From Kryptolebias marmoratus (lineage: Eukaryota; Chordata; Actinopteri; Cyprinodontiformes; Rivulidae), in contig NC_051438.1 of the NCBI RefSeq assembly GCF_001649575.2, positions 23,544,816-23,608,815 of the forward strand: a DNA stretch of 64,000 bases, given 5' to 3'. Each line of letters starts with the position of its first letter. Within the stretch, counting starts at the first letter, position 1. Shown piece by piece: positions 32,301-47,200 of the stretch. The translations under genes were made by a program, and so were the position numbers. Below the pieces are notes generated by a model. The model saw only the letters and a list, made by a program, of their open reading frames with translations, was not told the DNA's origin and made no database searches.

Positions 32301-35300
32301 AACGGACAGTTGAAGAGAGCAGTAATTAAGACAGAGTGTGTGTGTTTGACCGGTTTCCCTTTTTATCCCGTCCACTGAGAGTCTCTGGGAGCCACTAACC
32401 ATGCTGGAAGGCTTTAAGGGGGAACCAGAAGAGGATGACGGAGTGGAAGAGGCCGTTCAGACAATGGGCCCAGAAGACCTGCAAAACAGAAGCGAGAGGG
32501 AGAGGGACGGAGGGGAAGGGGGCGAGGAGGGAGGGGGGAGGGGGTTGAGTGAGAGGGAAAGACAAAGTGGGAAGAAAAAAGAAAAAGCATGTGAAAAGGG
32601 TGTGGGGAGCTCCAGCTTTCCAGGTGACCCCTGACCTGGGCCCTTTGTGCCAGCCCAGCGCTGGGCTAAGTGGCGGTTTTGTCGGGGCCTCCTCGCTCAA
32701 TGGCCCCCCCGCTGACAGACACGTTGTATATCCTCTGAGTATTATGGAGGGGGAGAGAGGCTGCCCCGTACGGGCATTAGCAGTGAAAAGCAAGCAGGCA
32801 AAATCAGTGCTGAGGTTTTAACTTTTAAAATAATTACTTTATTAGAATAAAATAACAGGACAGAAGTGACCTTCGAGGAAAAACTGGTAAAACCGAACGC
32901 TTAAGAATATCAAACATTAACGTCTGTGGTGCAGGAGGAGAATATCCACTCACTACTTTTCATTAAACTTTCATTTTCTTCCTAAAAGAATTTAAGGTGG
33001 GACAGTAATAAGTGAGAGGAACGTTTAAATAAGCAAAAACGGGTCTCATAGCAGACACAGGAAGACTGATGGAGCTGACAGAGATTAAATCGTTTTTATG
33101 GTAATTATTAGGAGTCTGGAAAACCGTCTGTGAGTGTCTGTCTTTGCGAACCCGCACCCTTTGGATGAGTCGTTTAAATCAATACTCCCACTCCAAAACC
33201 ACCTTGTTTCAAATGTATTTTATTCAGTGGCAGAGCCAAATAAAACACTAATGGGCAATGTAGCATGAAACAGCCGTGAAATCTGTTCGGCCAAGAATCG
33301 CTCCACACTTGTGCCCTCTTTTCCTCCCCTGTTCTGACCCAGACTGTGGCGTTAATTCTGACGGATGAGACTTCGTCAAGGCCAGAAAGTAAATTGCCGA
33401 TGATGGAGGAGGTGAACTGAAAATGGCTGTTGGCAGGTGCCAAGCTGGAAGCTCACTTACACTGAAAAATGTGAGTTTCACAAGATTTCTGGAGGTTAAA
33501 TAACCAGCAACATTGCTTTACGTTGTTCGGTTGCTCCGAATATTCTGCCAGGGAAGGATGCGGAAATGAAGGGGAAAGCAGAGTAACATACTGTAAGTGC
33601 AAAATAAAAAAGCTTAGTAATAAATGACAGGAAAAAAAAGTAGATTTTTATATATGTTGACCTCAGTGGTACAACCTCATCACCTTTCCTGCCAACTAAA
33701 CAAAGTCCCATGGCAGCCACCCCCACCCTGGATTACCTCACCCTCTCACTGTGTACACAAACTCCAATACACAGAGCGGGGAGCAAACCCCCAGTCCTTG
33801 AGCTCTGTGGTCAAACATGTATTAAAAAAATGTAACAATCACATTTATGCCAATTAGTCTCACGCTGACAAGCTCAGCTCTCTGTCAGCTTTTATCCTAA
33901 ACTCTGCAGGGAGGGCAAACAAGTCCCAGCTTCCTCTCCGCAATCATGAGCGCTAATGACGTTTTTAAAAAGTTTGTAATAATTTGTCACAGTGGGATGC
34001 TTTATTTCAGCCCTTAACCCATCTGGGTATCTCTTTTTCTTGTTTCCCCTATAAGTTGCGTAGGATCCACTCTGAATGAATGCCTGCTCTGTCCTGTGAA
34101 GATTTGGCCCTTTGTGAAAGCCATAATTGCCAAAAAAAGCAAGACATGAAAGCCAGTAATTAATATGGAGCCAAATATTTCCAGAGCTGCCCTCTCCTTT
34201 CCATTCCTTTATGAACGGGTGAGGTAAGAAGAGGGGGAAAAAGAGCTTAAGAGAAGCAGTAGAGTTGTGTAAGGGGTGATAGTTGTCGTTAGGCTGCAGT
34301 TATTATTAAGGCTGGATAAGTGGAGTGTTTATTGTGGGGACTGAAGTGTGCTGAATATGTAATTAAAAGTGAATGAGAGACAAAGCTGAACCCCCCGCCT
34401 CGAGTCTATAACACCCCGGGCCTCTTCCTGCTTGTACCTCAACACAAACAGCTTTAATTCACAAAGACAGTATCTGTTGTGTACAAAAGGGCCGGGGGGT
34501 GCAGAAAGACAGGTTTCCAGGGGCCAAATTCCTGCTGGATTTTCTCGCCTCGCCTCGGGCCAGCTGCAAGGAAAATATCTCGGGAAAAGAGGGGACAAGC
34601 CAGCAAAAACAACTTGCTGACCTGCCCGAGTCATCATTTATGGGTCTTGGAAAATATGGCCCAAACAAAACGGAGGTTCATATGCTTCTAACTATCAGAC
34701 AAATAATTCTGTGATCCTTCTTAGACAGAAACAATAATAATAATTAATGAAATAACCTAAAAAGTTAATGAAGGAAGAATCCTCCGTACAGCCGAATTCA
34801 TATAAAATTTAAGAAGCGTGGTCATTCAGCTTTATTCTACAAAGTAATTATTGTAAATAAAATGAACAATGTAGCTTTATGTCTTACAAAACTTATAATA
34901 AGTGTTTGTGCAGAAGGCTTTATTTCTTGAAACTCATTTTTGACCAAACTACCAAACAATTGATCAACAATATTTTTTGTATTTTACATACAAATTCAGA
35001 CTCTTAAAATAATTTTGGTTTCTAAATATAATTTAATTTTAAAAAATGTGACAATGTTAGATCATTTTTAGTTGTTAATACAGCTATTTGGATTTTTTTT
35101 AAAGACTTCTTGTTTTTTTTTAAAGTGTGGAAGAGTTGCCCTGCTACTTTTAACTGTCCCCTAAAGCCCAATAAAATCTGATTTACTTTTACTTTAATTT
35201 TAAAACCAAAGAGGAGTTTTTTGGTCAGAACTCTGGGGGTGAAGCCTGACTGGGAACGTGCTGTCAAATCCCGTCTGGCTTTAATGTGATCTGATAGCCT

Positions 35301-38300
35301 TGGCCTCAGAACAAACGACTCCTTTTCCTTAAACAAATTGTTCAATTTTCCACAACAAATTCTGTCACAAAATGACAGGATGCTCTTCATTCCCTTTTTG
35401 CTCATTCTTTCTGCTGCATCCCCAAACCCATCTGACCTTTCCTGCCCCTGACCACCATGGCCAATCCGCCTTTAATCCACCTCCAAGTGGTGCTAACCAG
35501 GTCACCACGCCTGTGAGGAGGGTCCAGGAGTCCGCGGCTCAGCAAGGAGGAAGGAGGAGACGACTTCATTACCAGCAGGGGAAAGCTAACAGACAGCCCC
35601 CCAAAAACCTGCCAGATTAGACCAAACTGGGCCAAGCCAGACCATGAGGGGGGACCCACTAACTCCAGCTGCCAGGTCGCTGAAACGGCAGATAAATCCC
35701 TCACGGCAACAAAAGGAAGTTCTCCTGTCACTAACGTTAAAGTAGCTGTTTAAAAGAGCTGGATTTTTACCCTTTTATTCAACTAGTGAAGCATTTGCTT
35801 ATGCAGAATAAAATCATTTTAAATTAATAAATTTGCATTGGTTAAATTGTAAATATTTCCAAAAAAATTAAAAACTAAAACAAAAATCTGCACCAACAAT
35901 ATTCTGTTTAAATGTGATTTTATGCAGATGAAGAAAAAACAAAAGAGAGAGCTCATGACCAACAAAGATTACCTTGGTATTAAAACCCATTGCATTCTGG
36001 GAGGTTTTGTAGAGCTCTGGGTACTTCAGCATATTTTCTTTCCTACAGGAGCGCTCAAATATCCCCAAAGTGAGAGGCGGTAAAGCGGTGAAGAGCTACA
36101 TTAGAGGGGAAAAAAAAGCACAAAAACACAACAATCATTGAGATAAAATCTGACAATTTTAGGCAAAGCTACAAATGTTCTAATTGAAACAGCAGATGCT
36201 TGTCTCGTGTCATTCCCATCACCTCCATACGGTTAACTTTTAAAACACTTTGTTGCACTCTATTCTCTACTTGCAGCACACTTAAGTTCAGTTATTGAAG
36301 ACCACTGACCTTAAACCTTTTGGGGTTTCTTATTTTGATTCGTCATGCTCTTAGTCTGTTCATATGTAAAACCTACGTCCAATGAACATCTGGAATGTTC
36401 TGGACCAAGAAGCTAGTATTTAAGTGTAATTTCTTAGAGATGGTGTAATGTTCTATATAGCAGCTGCTGGGAGAGGAGTGCTGGTATTGTGTGACTGAGG
36501 GGCTGGTTGGTGTGAGATCCCCACAGGCCCATCTGGAGTGGGAGGCAGCAGGCCTCAGTTTGCAGGACCAATGGGCCAACAGGACATGCTCCATTGGGCT
36601 CCTTTCTTATTCACAGCCAAGCCCAGGAAGATCTCTATAGAGGGGCGGATTCAGACCACTGCCTCCAACAAACTCCCACTGAGCCAAAGGAATTCCCCCA
36701 GTTTGGGGAATTATTAAAAAGAGACTGAAATTCTCTTTTCACCCCCCAGTATCACACTCATTATCTGGGTTGTGGTTTATTATGTAACTGATAAAACAGG
36801 AGGTATTTGTCTGGATTGACAGTTCATCCAATAAATTGCTTCCAACCATTTTTATTGACAGATTGGAACTCTTTCCAATTCAAAGTTTGAGTATGAACTC
36901 ACTGCCGTACAACGTGCACATTTCTTTCTTGCCTGTTTAATTTACGACAGTTATGAAATATGAGTTCATTAGGAGCAGTCCCGTTAGACTGCCCTGCGGG
37001 ACTCCCAAAATTAGCAGCCAGCTCACTTGTTGCTCCAGTCTTCCTAATCGTTTGAACATCCAAATGTAGCTGGTTTTACTAACTACACTCTGTGGTGCAA
37101 GCAAAGCTGTTGTTCTTCCACATTCAGCACATAGCTTAGGCCACAGAGGGAGTGGGGACTTGACATCTGGTCATAAATAACGAAGACAATGTTCACAATG
37201 TAAATGCCATACTGGTGCAAAACAGATTAGTTTTAAGGTACTACAGGTAATCAGCTCTGAGTCGAAAAGGTAACTGAGTAGAAGAGTAAAGTGGAATTTT
37301 TACAGCACAAATATCAACACTCACCACATTATACAAGCCGATACACCATCGTTCAAACAGAATCTGTCCAGAGAAGCCATTGACGAATGCAAACCAGATC
37401 TGAGGAAGACAAAAAATAAAAAATAAAAAATAAAAAATCACACGTCAAGAGTCAGGGCAGTGGAATAATAGCAGTTGGAACTCAAATACCAAACTCATAA
37501 TCATTTTAATTTTAAGTACTTCATTATTTTATAACTATAATGACAAGTAGTTCTAATGCTGTAATTTGAATCAGTGAACCACTTCAGTGGAGGCCTCTCT
37601 GAAACAAGATGGTGAAACAACACAAAATGCCACAAAATGCTCTTTCAAATATAGTTACAGGTCGGATTAGTGATAACTGGTGTTAGATTTGAGATAAGGT
37701 TGTTGCGTTAACAGAACATACCACATTCTTTATTGTTCGTTTATTTGTTGCCAGAACTCAAAGGCAGCAGGATGCATCACATTATGTGTATGACTCAAAA
37801 ACAGGACGGATCCAGCTGGTATATATACTCTGAACTGCTTTAAAGGTGCTGCATCCTCTGGTGAGGACTGTTTAAGGAATTCAGCTGAACAAAACTGAAT
37901 GTTTCCTGTCACAGTTCTTAAACTGATGTGGTTTAGTTTGGTTCAAAGTGGTGACCTGTAATCAACGTGTAATTAGACTGTGGCAACATTTTAAATTCAA
38001 GGAAGTGAGAGGGGCCAAAATCAGATCCATGAGGGAAAAAATGACAAAACGTTGTAAAGCCTCTCAGACTTCCAACTTCACATTGCAAACTGTCTATTGT
38101 ATTTATCACAGTAAATCACATTCTGGTATTTTTCACTTTGCTCCACCTGATGATATGTGAAAGACAGATGAGGTTAGTTCCACGGCCAACGTCACTTAGG
38201 TAAGCTCAATAAGAAAGACTTTGACTGACTTTATGTTTGGAAATAGAGGTAAAAGTAATGTAAACCATCTGCTGTGTGGAAAAGTGACTCATCACTCTGG

Positions 38301-41187
38301 CTTAATGGCTTATATTTACCTGAACACAAAATAAGGTACTGAACATAGAACAGAAGCAACATAGCCTTTAAAAATATTTATTGTTGCAAAGATCATCGAT
38401 CTGAGACATTTAGAAGTAGAACTGACTGCAAAAACTGAAAACTTTTCCAATTTGAATCAGAATGTGCACCTCGCAGTGTTGCACTTTGACAATTTGTGAT
38501 CCAGAACAGGCTTTTTGCTCATGCCAAAACAGTCAAGAGAACATAAGGGGAGCTGTGTTTTTGGCCATGGCCTACCAAGAATTTCCTCGCTTCATTTAAC
38601 GTCATTATGAAGGGATGAACTGCTACAAATTTTCAGATGGGGACAAAGGCTGTTTGACGGCCCCACCCGCTGCTGCCACTGTCTGCACAACCAATACCAG
38701 TCTGCACACTGGTCTGTCTCACTGCATTGTGTCAGCGCATGCATTAAAACAAATGATGGGGGGCAGCAGATGAAGCCCATCTTTTTGTATGTATGCCCAG
38801 ACCCTGCCACACCCAACTAACACAGATCCCAGGCCACACTCAGGTGCACTCTCCTATGATTTATTTCTTTAACAGGAGGGAGGGATGTTCAGCTGAATAT
38901 GGGACCATGTTGCTCTGAATGCAAAGACATCGACTCACAGCACCACAACGGTCTCAGATGTTTGGATCTTGGCTTGTTTAGGAATGCATTCAGATGCCGT
39001 TGCTATGGGTTATGTATGGATGGAGCTCAAGTCATGAGGCAGGTTCAACTATTAGCATGGCTCAAGCAATGCTAACGAGAGGCTAGTGGGTAGGTCAAAC
39101 TGCTGAATTAATTACTGCTCTGCTCAATAAGAGCCTTTGGGCTGATACATTGTTGTGCTAAGTTAAAAAAGGCTCCCATTCATAGAGTGTGGTAACTGCT
39201 TCTGTGCAAGTATTTTGGCCTAGTCGTCAAAGTCCCAAAAGCTTCTCCCTCTTTTTCACTCTCTCCATCTCTTGAGGGACAGATGCATTGATTTGCTCAT
39301 TAGGGGAAGTACCAGGCAGGATTTTACTTCCCCTTTTCTTCTCCTCATTGAGTGCCACTCAGTGGAGGGGTGTGGCTGGCCTCTTTCCCTCGCTGCACAT
39401 CGTGAAAACAGCGATGGAGCAGAGTGGGAGCTACAATAAAGGGGAGGATTGGGCAGGGGCAAGCGGGTAAGAAGACTTGCATATTCATCAGCAAATGAGA
39501 AATCACAGATTCCAAGGCTGCTGCACAGCGCTGCGGCCTTGTGTAGAAATATTGGCTGGGAGGTGGGGGTGGGAAGGATGTCTGTCCCCAGCAGTGTGAG
39601 TCCTGATATTCTTAAGGTTAGAATTTGAACACAAAGCTAGCAATGTTGAATAAATAAAGGAGCTGATAAATATGCTGGAAATATGTGAAGCTATAAAGAG
39701 AGGTTTTCTTACAATACCAGTCTCGGCCTCTGTGGATTAATTCAGTGAAACTGGTCGGCAAGCTTTGCTCTCTTTTTCCGAGCGGTCTCCAAATACGCAA
39801 AGCTCGACTCAATGAGCTTTCATGTAATTGCCTCATAAATGCCACTTGTCCATCACTCCACTATGAAGCACCCAGCAATATGTCAATCAACCGCGTGGCC
39901 ACAAAGATCGTTCATTTGAATTTAGTTGCTATGGCTTCTTTTAGAAACGTTTCTTAGCCTTAATGTGGCTGAATTCAGCTCTTTTTTACCACTATTCCTT
40001 AGTCAGTTGTGAAATCTAGCAAAGTCAACATTCTGAATTAAAGCCTGAAGTCCACTAAAAAAAACTGGGCCACATGTTTAAAATTCTTTCAATTTTCAAT
40101 TAATATATAAAGTCATGTGTCAAATATGACAATCCTTAAACACTTTAAAACTATAAAGTGGTTGCACCTGCCAATCGCTGAATAAAGTTCTAGTCTTACA
40201 TTCTTACTTATCAATAATTAACTATTAATGACTCTCAGAAAAGCCTCAGATGATCCAAGAGTTTCAAACTAAGTTGAACTCCCATTTAAATCTTCCACAA
40301 TAGCAAAAGGGTCCCTAACCTCCTGCTCTGTGTCTTTTATGGGGAATCAAAGACCCAAAGGAAAGAGAGCGAGATGAAAAGGGGCCTAAGAACCCAGTCT
40401 CCCAGCCCTGGCATTCAAATTGCCACACTCACTGTACCGGACAATGACGCTGCGAACAAAAAGTTAAAATTCCCGTCAACATCCCCGATTCTCTCCTTGA
40501 GAGTTAGTCTGAAAGTCGAAGAGAAAAAACACGGGAGCTCAAATGTAAACCTATTAAGGCAACAAACGCAGCTTTTACTCAAACCCCGAGGCTGCCAGTG
40601 TGTTATATGTCAGGGTCTTACACAACGGGAACATTTGAAATACTGAGGCAGTGAAACAGTCAAGAAATGCTCTATTATCTACTTCAGTCCCCTTAAGGAG
40701 CACAGCATGAGGGGAGGGGACTTGGGCCTTTAGAGGGCAACAAAAGGTGTGCTGGAACTATAGATGTTATGTTCCAGTTTTTGTAAAAGACCTTTGACAA
40801 GAGAGCCGGTGAGTTTCAAAAAGCAGCTGTAGCTGGATACAAAACCCTGCACAGGTTTTGATTTGATTATAGGCTCTGCGAGTGCTGAGGTAAATTCAGT
40901 ACTGACATAAAAGACGAAGAGCAAAAATAAGATTAAATGGGTTTTTATTGTCTGAAATGTATACGTTTAGAAGGGTGGGAATTTTTTTTTATCTTTAACA
41001 TTAAAATGTAACATTTTCATAAATGCAATGGTGCTGTCATCAGATAATCAAATTAGCTGAAAATTAAATGTTATTCTAGATCTGTGTGTATAACTTGTAT
41101 TTAACCTGATCTGAAAAAAGGGCAGCATGACGGAACAAGTGTAATAGATTCATAAGTGTGGTTTCAGCCTGGAGAAAAAAAGACATT

Positions 41188-41255
<68 letters not shown>

Positions 41256-44200
41256 AGAATAAGCAGAAGCAGACACACTGGAATGCTGAGGGTAGCCGGC
41301 TGAATTTTCATGGCACATAAACTAGAATGAGGATTTAAAAAAGGCAGCAGAGGTCAAGTGTCACAGAAACAGATGAACAAAAGAAAATGTTACAGGACTC
41401 AAATTTCAGGAACAGATTATGTTGATTGCCACTGGCTTCGCTCATGGAAACGAGACAAAGTGTAAATCATGTCTTTTCTTTTTGTTCCTTTGCTCTTATC
41501 TGTCTTGCTTGGGTTTCATTTAAGCAGTGTGTTGAATTCAAGGACACAGAAAAACCGAGGATGAGTTTTACTACTGACTAAATCTCAGCAGCACAAAAGC
41601 TTTGCTCTGGTTGTAATGTTCAACAAGGAGCACATTCTAACTTTGTAACACAGTTCTGTTTCTCCAATAAAACCTCCCGGGACATGTATGGTAAAGCACA
41701 TCCATTATACTCAGAGTATGTGTTGTTATCCTAGCAATTAAGATCACATTTATTAGTCTAACAAACCTGTTGATCAACTCTGTCAACTCGAGTTTTCAGA
41801 CTCAAGAGATAAGAAAATTGACAAAAGCTAACAGCGTTGGAACAAGTCAGCAATATAAACTAAAACAATTAATTTCCAAGAATAAACAGAAAAATAAATA
41901 CACTCAAAGCTAAATTTAATATGAGAGATTAAAACGAAGAATATAACCTAAATGCATCACAAACGTCTGAAGAGAAAGCTTTCTGTAGGGGGAGTTTAAG
42001 AAAATATACAGTCTGAAACTGGTGCACAAGTGTGAAGGAAAAGAAAAAAATATATATACTTCAGTGATTTTAAAAATTTCCAACAATAGAAGCAAAGTCT
42101 ACACATTTAAAGAGTACAACGTTTACAGCTTTCATAAAAACTGTTAAAGATAAGTGGTTCAAAGCATCTCCATTCAATATTTCCCCTAAAGAGGATAGTC
42201 AGCTTCAGTGTTTAGAGCGTCTCTAACTCGTAGGTTTAGGTTCAGTAAATAAATTATCATAATGATGTAACTAGGTCAGAGGTCAACCACCTTCAAGACA
42301 ACAAAAAAAAACATTGGTAAACCTGTACTTATGCTAAGCCCTAAATCCTGGTTTGTTGTATAGATCTCTGGTTTGTGATGGAAGACAAACTCTCAGCAGT
42401 GTCGGAGTTTAAAGCCAAGGTTGCTACTTTCATCCAAGAAATCAGTGGAAAGATGGATGAAGACCTGCGGGCACTGACAGTGATGAAGCTGCTGCTGATA
42501 GGAAGTACTTAGCCTGCCGGGTCATTCCTGGTGATCCCTCTGAAGCAGCTATCTGTACTCGCTCTGGTTTCTGTCAGATAACATCAAACCCACCCTACAC
42601 CAACAAACATGTGCTGGGATTAACGTGTGTAAAACTATATAAACCTCAGTCACTGACAACACGGCTGTGTGACTGAGTGAACTGCACATTCTCACGGGGA
42701 TGAGGTGAAACGTTCTTATAGAACCACATTTGGTTCATCTGAAAGAGTTGGAATATGACAAATCATATCATTAAAATATTTAAAAAAGCAAAGTGCAAGA
42801 AAACTATTTGACAAGAAGGGAATGAAAGGGAAATAAATGTTTTTAACTGCCAATTATTATATGTACAAAATGGAGTCGAATAAAAAAGTTGATTAAAAAA
42901 TTGGGAAAACCTTCCTAAAAACAAACTTTTTGTTAGTGATATAAAGATTTCTTTCCAAAATATTGAGTGTCTAAGTCCGTGAATGTATTCATTTGTGTTC
43001 ATTGTGTCCATAAATGTCAAAACTCACCAAACAACAGAACAAACTGGCTGCTCATCAAACTCATTGCTCTTTATTTGATTCTGCTTTCAGTCTTCAAAGA
43101 CACTAAGCAGAACTCACCTCAATGATGTAGAGAACAATGTTCTTGTAGAAACAGTACAGGATGCACTTGGCTACACGGTTGTAATTCCAGGCTCCGTGGA
43201 CGAGCAGCAGATTCTTCAAGTATTTGAACTGCGAGGCAGGGAGGCAGGGAGGGAGTAAATGGAGGGCAACAACATGATGAATGAAGAGCAGGAGTCCGAG
43301 TACACTACAAGTCTAATGGTTCTTCATAATTACACATCACGTCTGGAATTCTAAAACAGCTTGAAGAGCTTCAACATTAAAGAAAGTGTTTTGTCATTTT
43401 TCAACTGAAAACTGAAGGACTGATGAGGCATTTTGGCCAAATACACTTTCACAAACACATTCCAGAAAGGTCCACTTACAGTCTGTAAGGCCGAGCTCTA
43501 AGCTGCTGCAATTAGAGGGGTTCGTATGGGGGGTACGGGTCTCCTAAGACTGGGAATGGTAAATAAATGCTTCATAATTATATTATTATTTAGAGTTTAT
43601 GGTGAACTTTTAAATTCAGCGCAAATTTCTGGCTGATCAGTGCGATAACACTGCAGCCTCATATCTTCTTACAAACATGTCAAATGATACGTGTTTAAAA
43701 CTATGACTGTCCTTCAATCCGAACTTCAAAACGAGGTATTCACATTGTTACGAGCAAGATGCAGTCCATTTCTGCTTCTCTCTGCATAGGTTGTTGTGGT
43801 GAGGATGTAGAAAGCAAAGAAATAAAGTGTTTGGCGAAGGATTTAAGTTTATAAAACTGATGGCAGGTAGGAGGAGAAGAGTTTGACCTAATTTGTTTTT
43901 GAGTAACACGAGTTTGTTTATTTGAGGGTGCGCCCATCTTTCAGCATCATCAGAGAAGTCTTTGTTGAAATAAAAGCTCAGAGGTGGGCCTCGGTTTGTG
44001 TGACCTCCCTTGCTGGATCAAACATCAGTTAGAACAGAGCTCAGCTGATGACAGACGGACAGCAGAGGTGCCTCGACCCAAAACCCCTCAACGCTACACT
44101 TACTGAGACAGATAACTCAGAGTTCTTCAAGTAGACCATTGTGGAAACAAACCACCTAGAAATCTACAGCAGCAAGAGGAACATCTGATGCTCTGGGACA

Positions 44201-47200
44201 TTATCATAATTCATGTACAGGAATAGGAAAAACAAGTTATGCAATTTCCCAAGACTGATTTCAGTTTGCAGTCAGCAAATTACAGTTACAGTCTGGAGGT
44301 GAAATTTAATTTGAAGCAGGGACCCAACCTAAAGACATTATGAGACCACCTGGTATCGAAGGACAAACACACTCTAGATGGATTAAAGGACACACTTCAG
44401 ATGCATTCACTTGTCTTGAATAGTAATTGTACACTGAAGTGCAGAAAGTGGGCTGTTTGTTGCCCAAACTCTGACGCCCTTTAGCTTTAAAAGAAACATG
44501 ATGCACCGAGCCTTCACTGTCTAACGGAGCCGTGACACTGAAACTCAATGGACTTTGTTGTTTCCACGTATCCCATTTCGATGCAGAGTTTCAAACAAAC
44601 TGGTAACCAGGATGTGTAGCATTGCTTTTAAAGTAGCATTTAGCCAGAAACCGTTTCTGCAGAGTTATGTTGGGAATTAGGTGTCACCAGACGCTTGTTT
44701 TACAGGTGTTAGTACTTGACTGTAAAAGCTAAAGCCCTTTCAGACATATGGCCCCATTGTTACTTGGAACAATGTGCAAACCTATCACTTACACATATTA
44801 TATGAGAAGGCAGTGGCAGGAATGGCAATTAGTAACAGCGCTGCTAAACCAACGAATAACCATGCAGCTTCAACGTAAACATACTCTGATCTCTTCTGTT
44901 TTTAATTGTTAAAGTGTCATAATCTGGTTTGTAGTTCTGTTTCTGCTCAAGTATGCCTGGGTTCTTATCACTGTTTTAGCACGTTTAATTATTAATTTCA
45001 CATTATTTAGGTCAAACAGTGTCATCTGTTAATTTACTTTTTCTCTGCCTGTCTGTGACTATAAATGGGTTTGCTTATCACCAAGATATGCGAAGCTCTT
45101 TATTGTGCTGGTGGTTCTTCCCCACTTTCTTCCTGCTCACCTGAGCAACAGAGTAATCAGAGGAGTTCGCTGCCTGCAAACCCTCGTTGCCTGAGATTCC
45201 CACACCGACATGAGCCGTCTGGATCATTCCCACGTCGTTAGCACCGTCACCGATGGCCAGGGTGATCACCTTCACTTGTTTCTTTACCATCTCAACCACT
45301 TCGGACTTCTGAAGAGGAGAAACTCTAGAAAAAGAGCAAAAAGACAAGTAAGTCAAGTAATCAACGTTACAAACTAGAGCTTAAAATCTCTAAAAGTAGA
45401 TTTCAAAATCAGAATAATTAAATTACTATTTTATAACACTGGGGGGAATTGTATCACATGAGCTCATATTCATCACTATCTGAGCCTCCAGATGTGATTC
45501 CGTTCTATAAACTCTATCTCTACAAAGGAGGGTGATAGTGCAGTCTTTAAAGTCCACGTTCTGACAGTTAGACATGATTATTGATGTGTGCCGAAAACTA
45601 ATATGAATTCCGAAATGTTCAGGTTTGGTCTAAAATCACAAGTTCTTTCTTATCTTGGTGCTCAGACAGTTATTACCTGCTGCTGGCTGGATGAGATGAA
45701 TAAATGTGTGTGAGAAACACGAGGGTGTGAGGAGGGAGCGTTACACCTTTCCACTGGAGCGCCTTCGTGCCAGGCCAGCCAGCTGCTGACACTGCACGAA
45801 ACCACATCTGTCTCCAGCTCCCATAAAAAGTATTTACTCCACCCATTGGAAGTTTTCGTGTTCTTTGACCGCTCTCCAAGAGAAATGAGTCAAAGTGTAT
45901 ATAATGTTGTTTTTAGGTTAAAATCAAGGAAAAGTAGATTTCCATAATTATCCGGTTTAGCTTATGTTGTCCTGTATGCACAGATTCCTTCAACTTATAG
46001 TCAGTTACAGCACTTTATATATTTACTGGCACATAATCATATTCTGTCTGTTTTTACTTCTGTCTGTTAGCAAAATATCTCATGAACCAGTGGACAAATT
46101 TTAATGAAACTCTCAGAACATGTTCATCTACAACTTAATATATTATTAAAGACGATTCCCTCATCAAATCAACCTTAGCAAAAACAAAAATGGCTGTAAC
46201 TCTGTCGATTTTACAGATACTGAACTGAATCTTTGAGTGGTGGTAGCTGGGAGTCATCCTCAACACGTACTCTGAAGGCTAACAGATCATGTAAAATCTA
46301 AAATTTTAATCTTTGCCATACAAGGCAAGGGACAAAATACTTTTCTTTAGAAATGCTAGTTTTATTTTAAGTGTCTTCCATTGATGATTCAGCAATGACT
46401 TTCATGTATTTTATATTTGCTTTTAGAATTAATTGAGTTCATTTTAAAGATTTCAGCTACTACTTTAAAATTTAAGGGCTGATTTCTGAAAGTCAGTCTC
46501 AAAAACTTTCTCTATTTTTTCATATTTACGTCACAAAAAAAAAAACAAAACAAAAAAAAACACTAAAAGTTGGAAATGACCACCTTATTTACAGGACTTA
46601 TCATGAACCTCATGCCTCCCAGCAAAGCCTGCAGGTGTTAGTAAAACACCAGAGCTTTCTCTTTGTGCACCAACTCTCTGACGATAATGTTGGAAACTGC
46701 AGGTCTGTCTTTTAGAGCCAAACTCTTAATGTTTACATTCTGAGGTTTAAGAGGCCTCATTCATTCCCCTGGTGTATCATCTTGGCCACAGAGCGCGCTC
46801 CAGGCTCAGGCAGGTGGAGGTAAGGGGGGGAATAAATGTAAAAATTGACATTAGGTACACAGTAACAGTGTGGCACGTAAAGGTTTGCAGTTGTGACAAC
46901 ATGGTGTTGAGTTCAGGCCTTATACGCCGTCAGGGTCACTCGAATCCTGAAGCACTTCCTGTTATTTATGTGGCCTCAGCAGGTCACCATTTTAATTTAT
47001 TAGTGTCGTACTTTTTAAAAGGTTTCAATAAAAAGAATTAACCTTTGTGTCAAATAAGTGATATGTTTTAAACAAATATTTCACATTTGAGGACATAAGG
47101 ATCAGTGTTGGGTAATAGGAATTATTTGACTTTTTACTAAGACTTTAATGGTGTTAAACTATTAGTAGTTGCCGCCCTATTTGAATGTTCCATCCTCCTT

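Noticed and set aside
35022..35405. 127-codon minus-strand frame in the M6-M7 intron
   Set aside because: Would interrupt ATP8A1, whose flanking exons join perfectly in phase without it; Lys/Phe-rich chance frame in AT-rich DNA.
41076..41318. 80-codon frame with a Tyr/Ile repeat
   Set aside because: It is the translation of the (AT)27 microsatellite.
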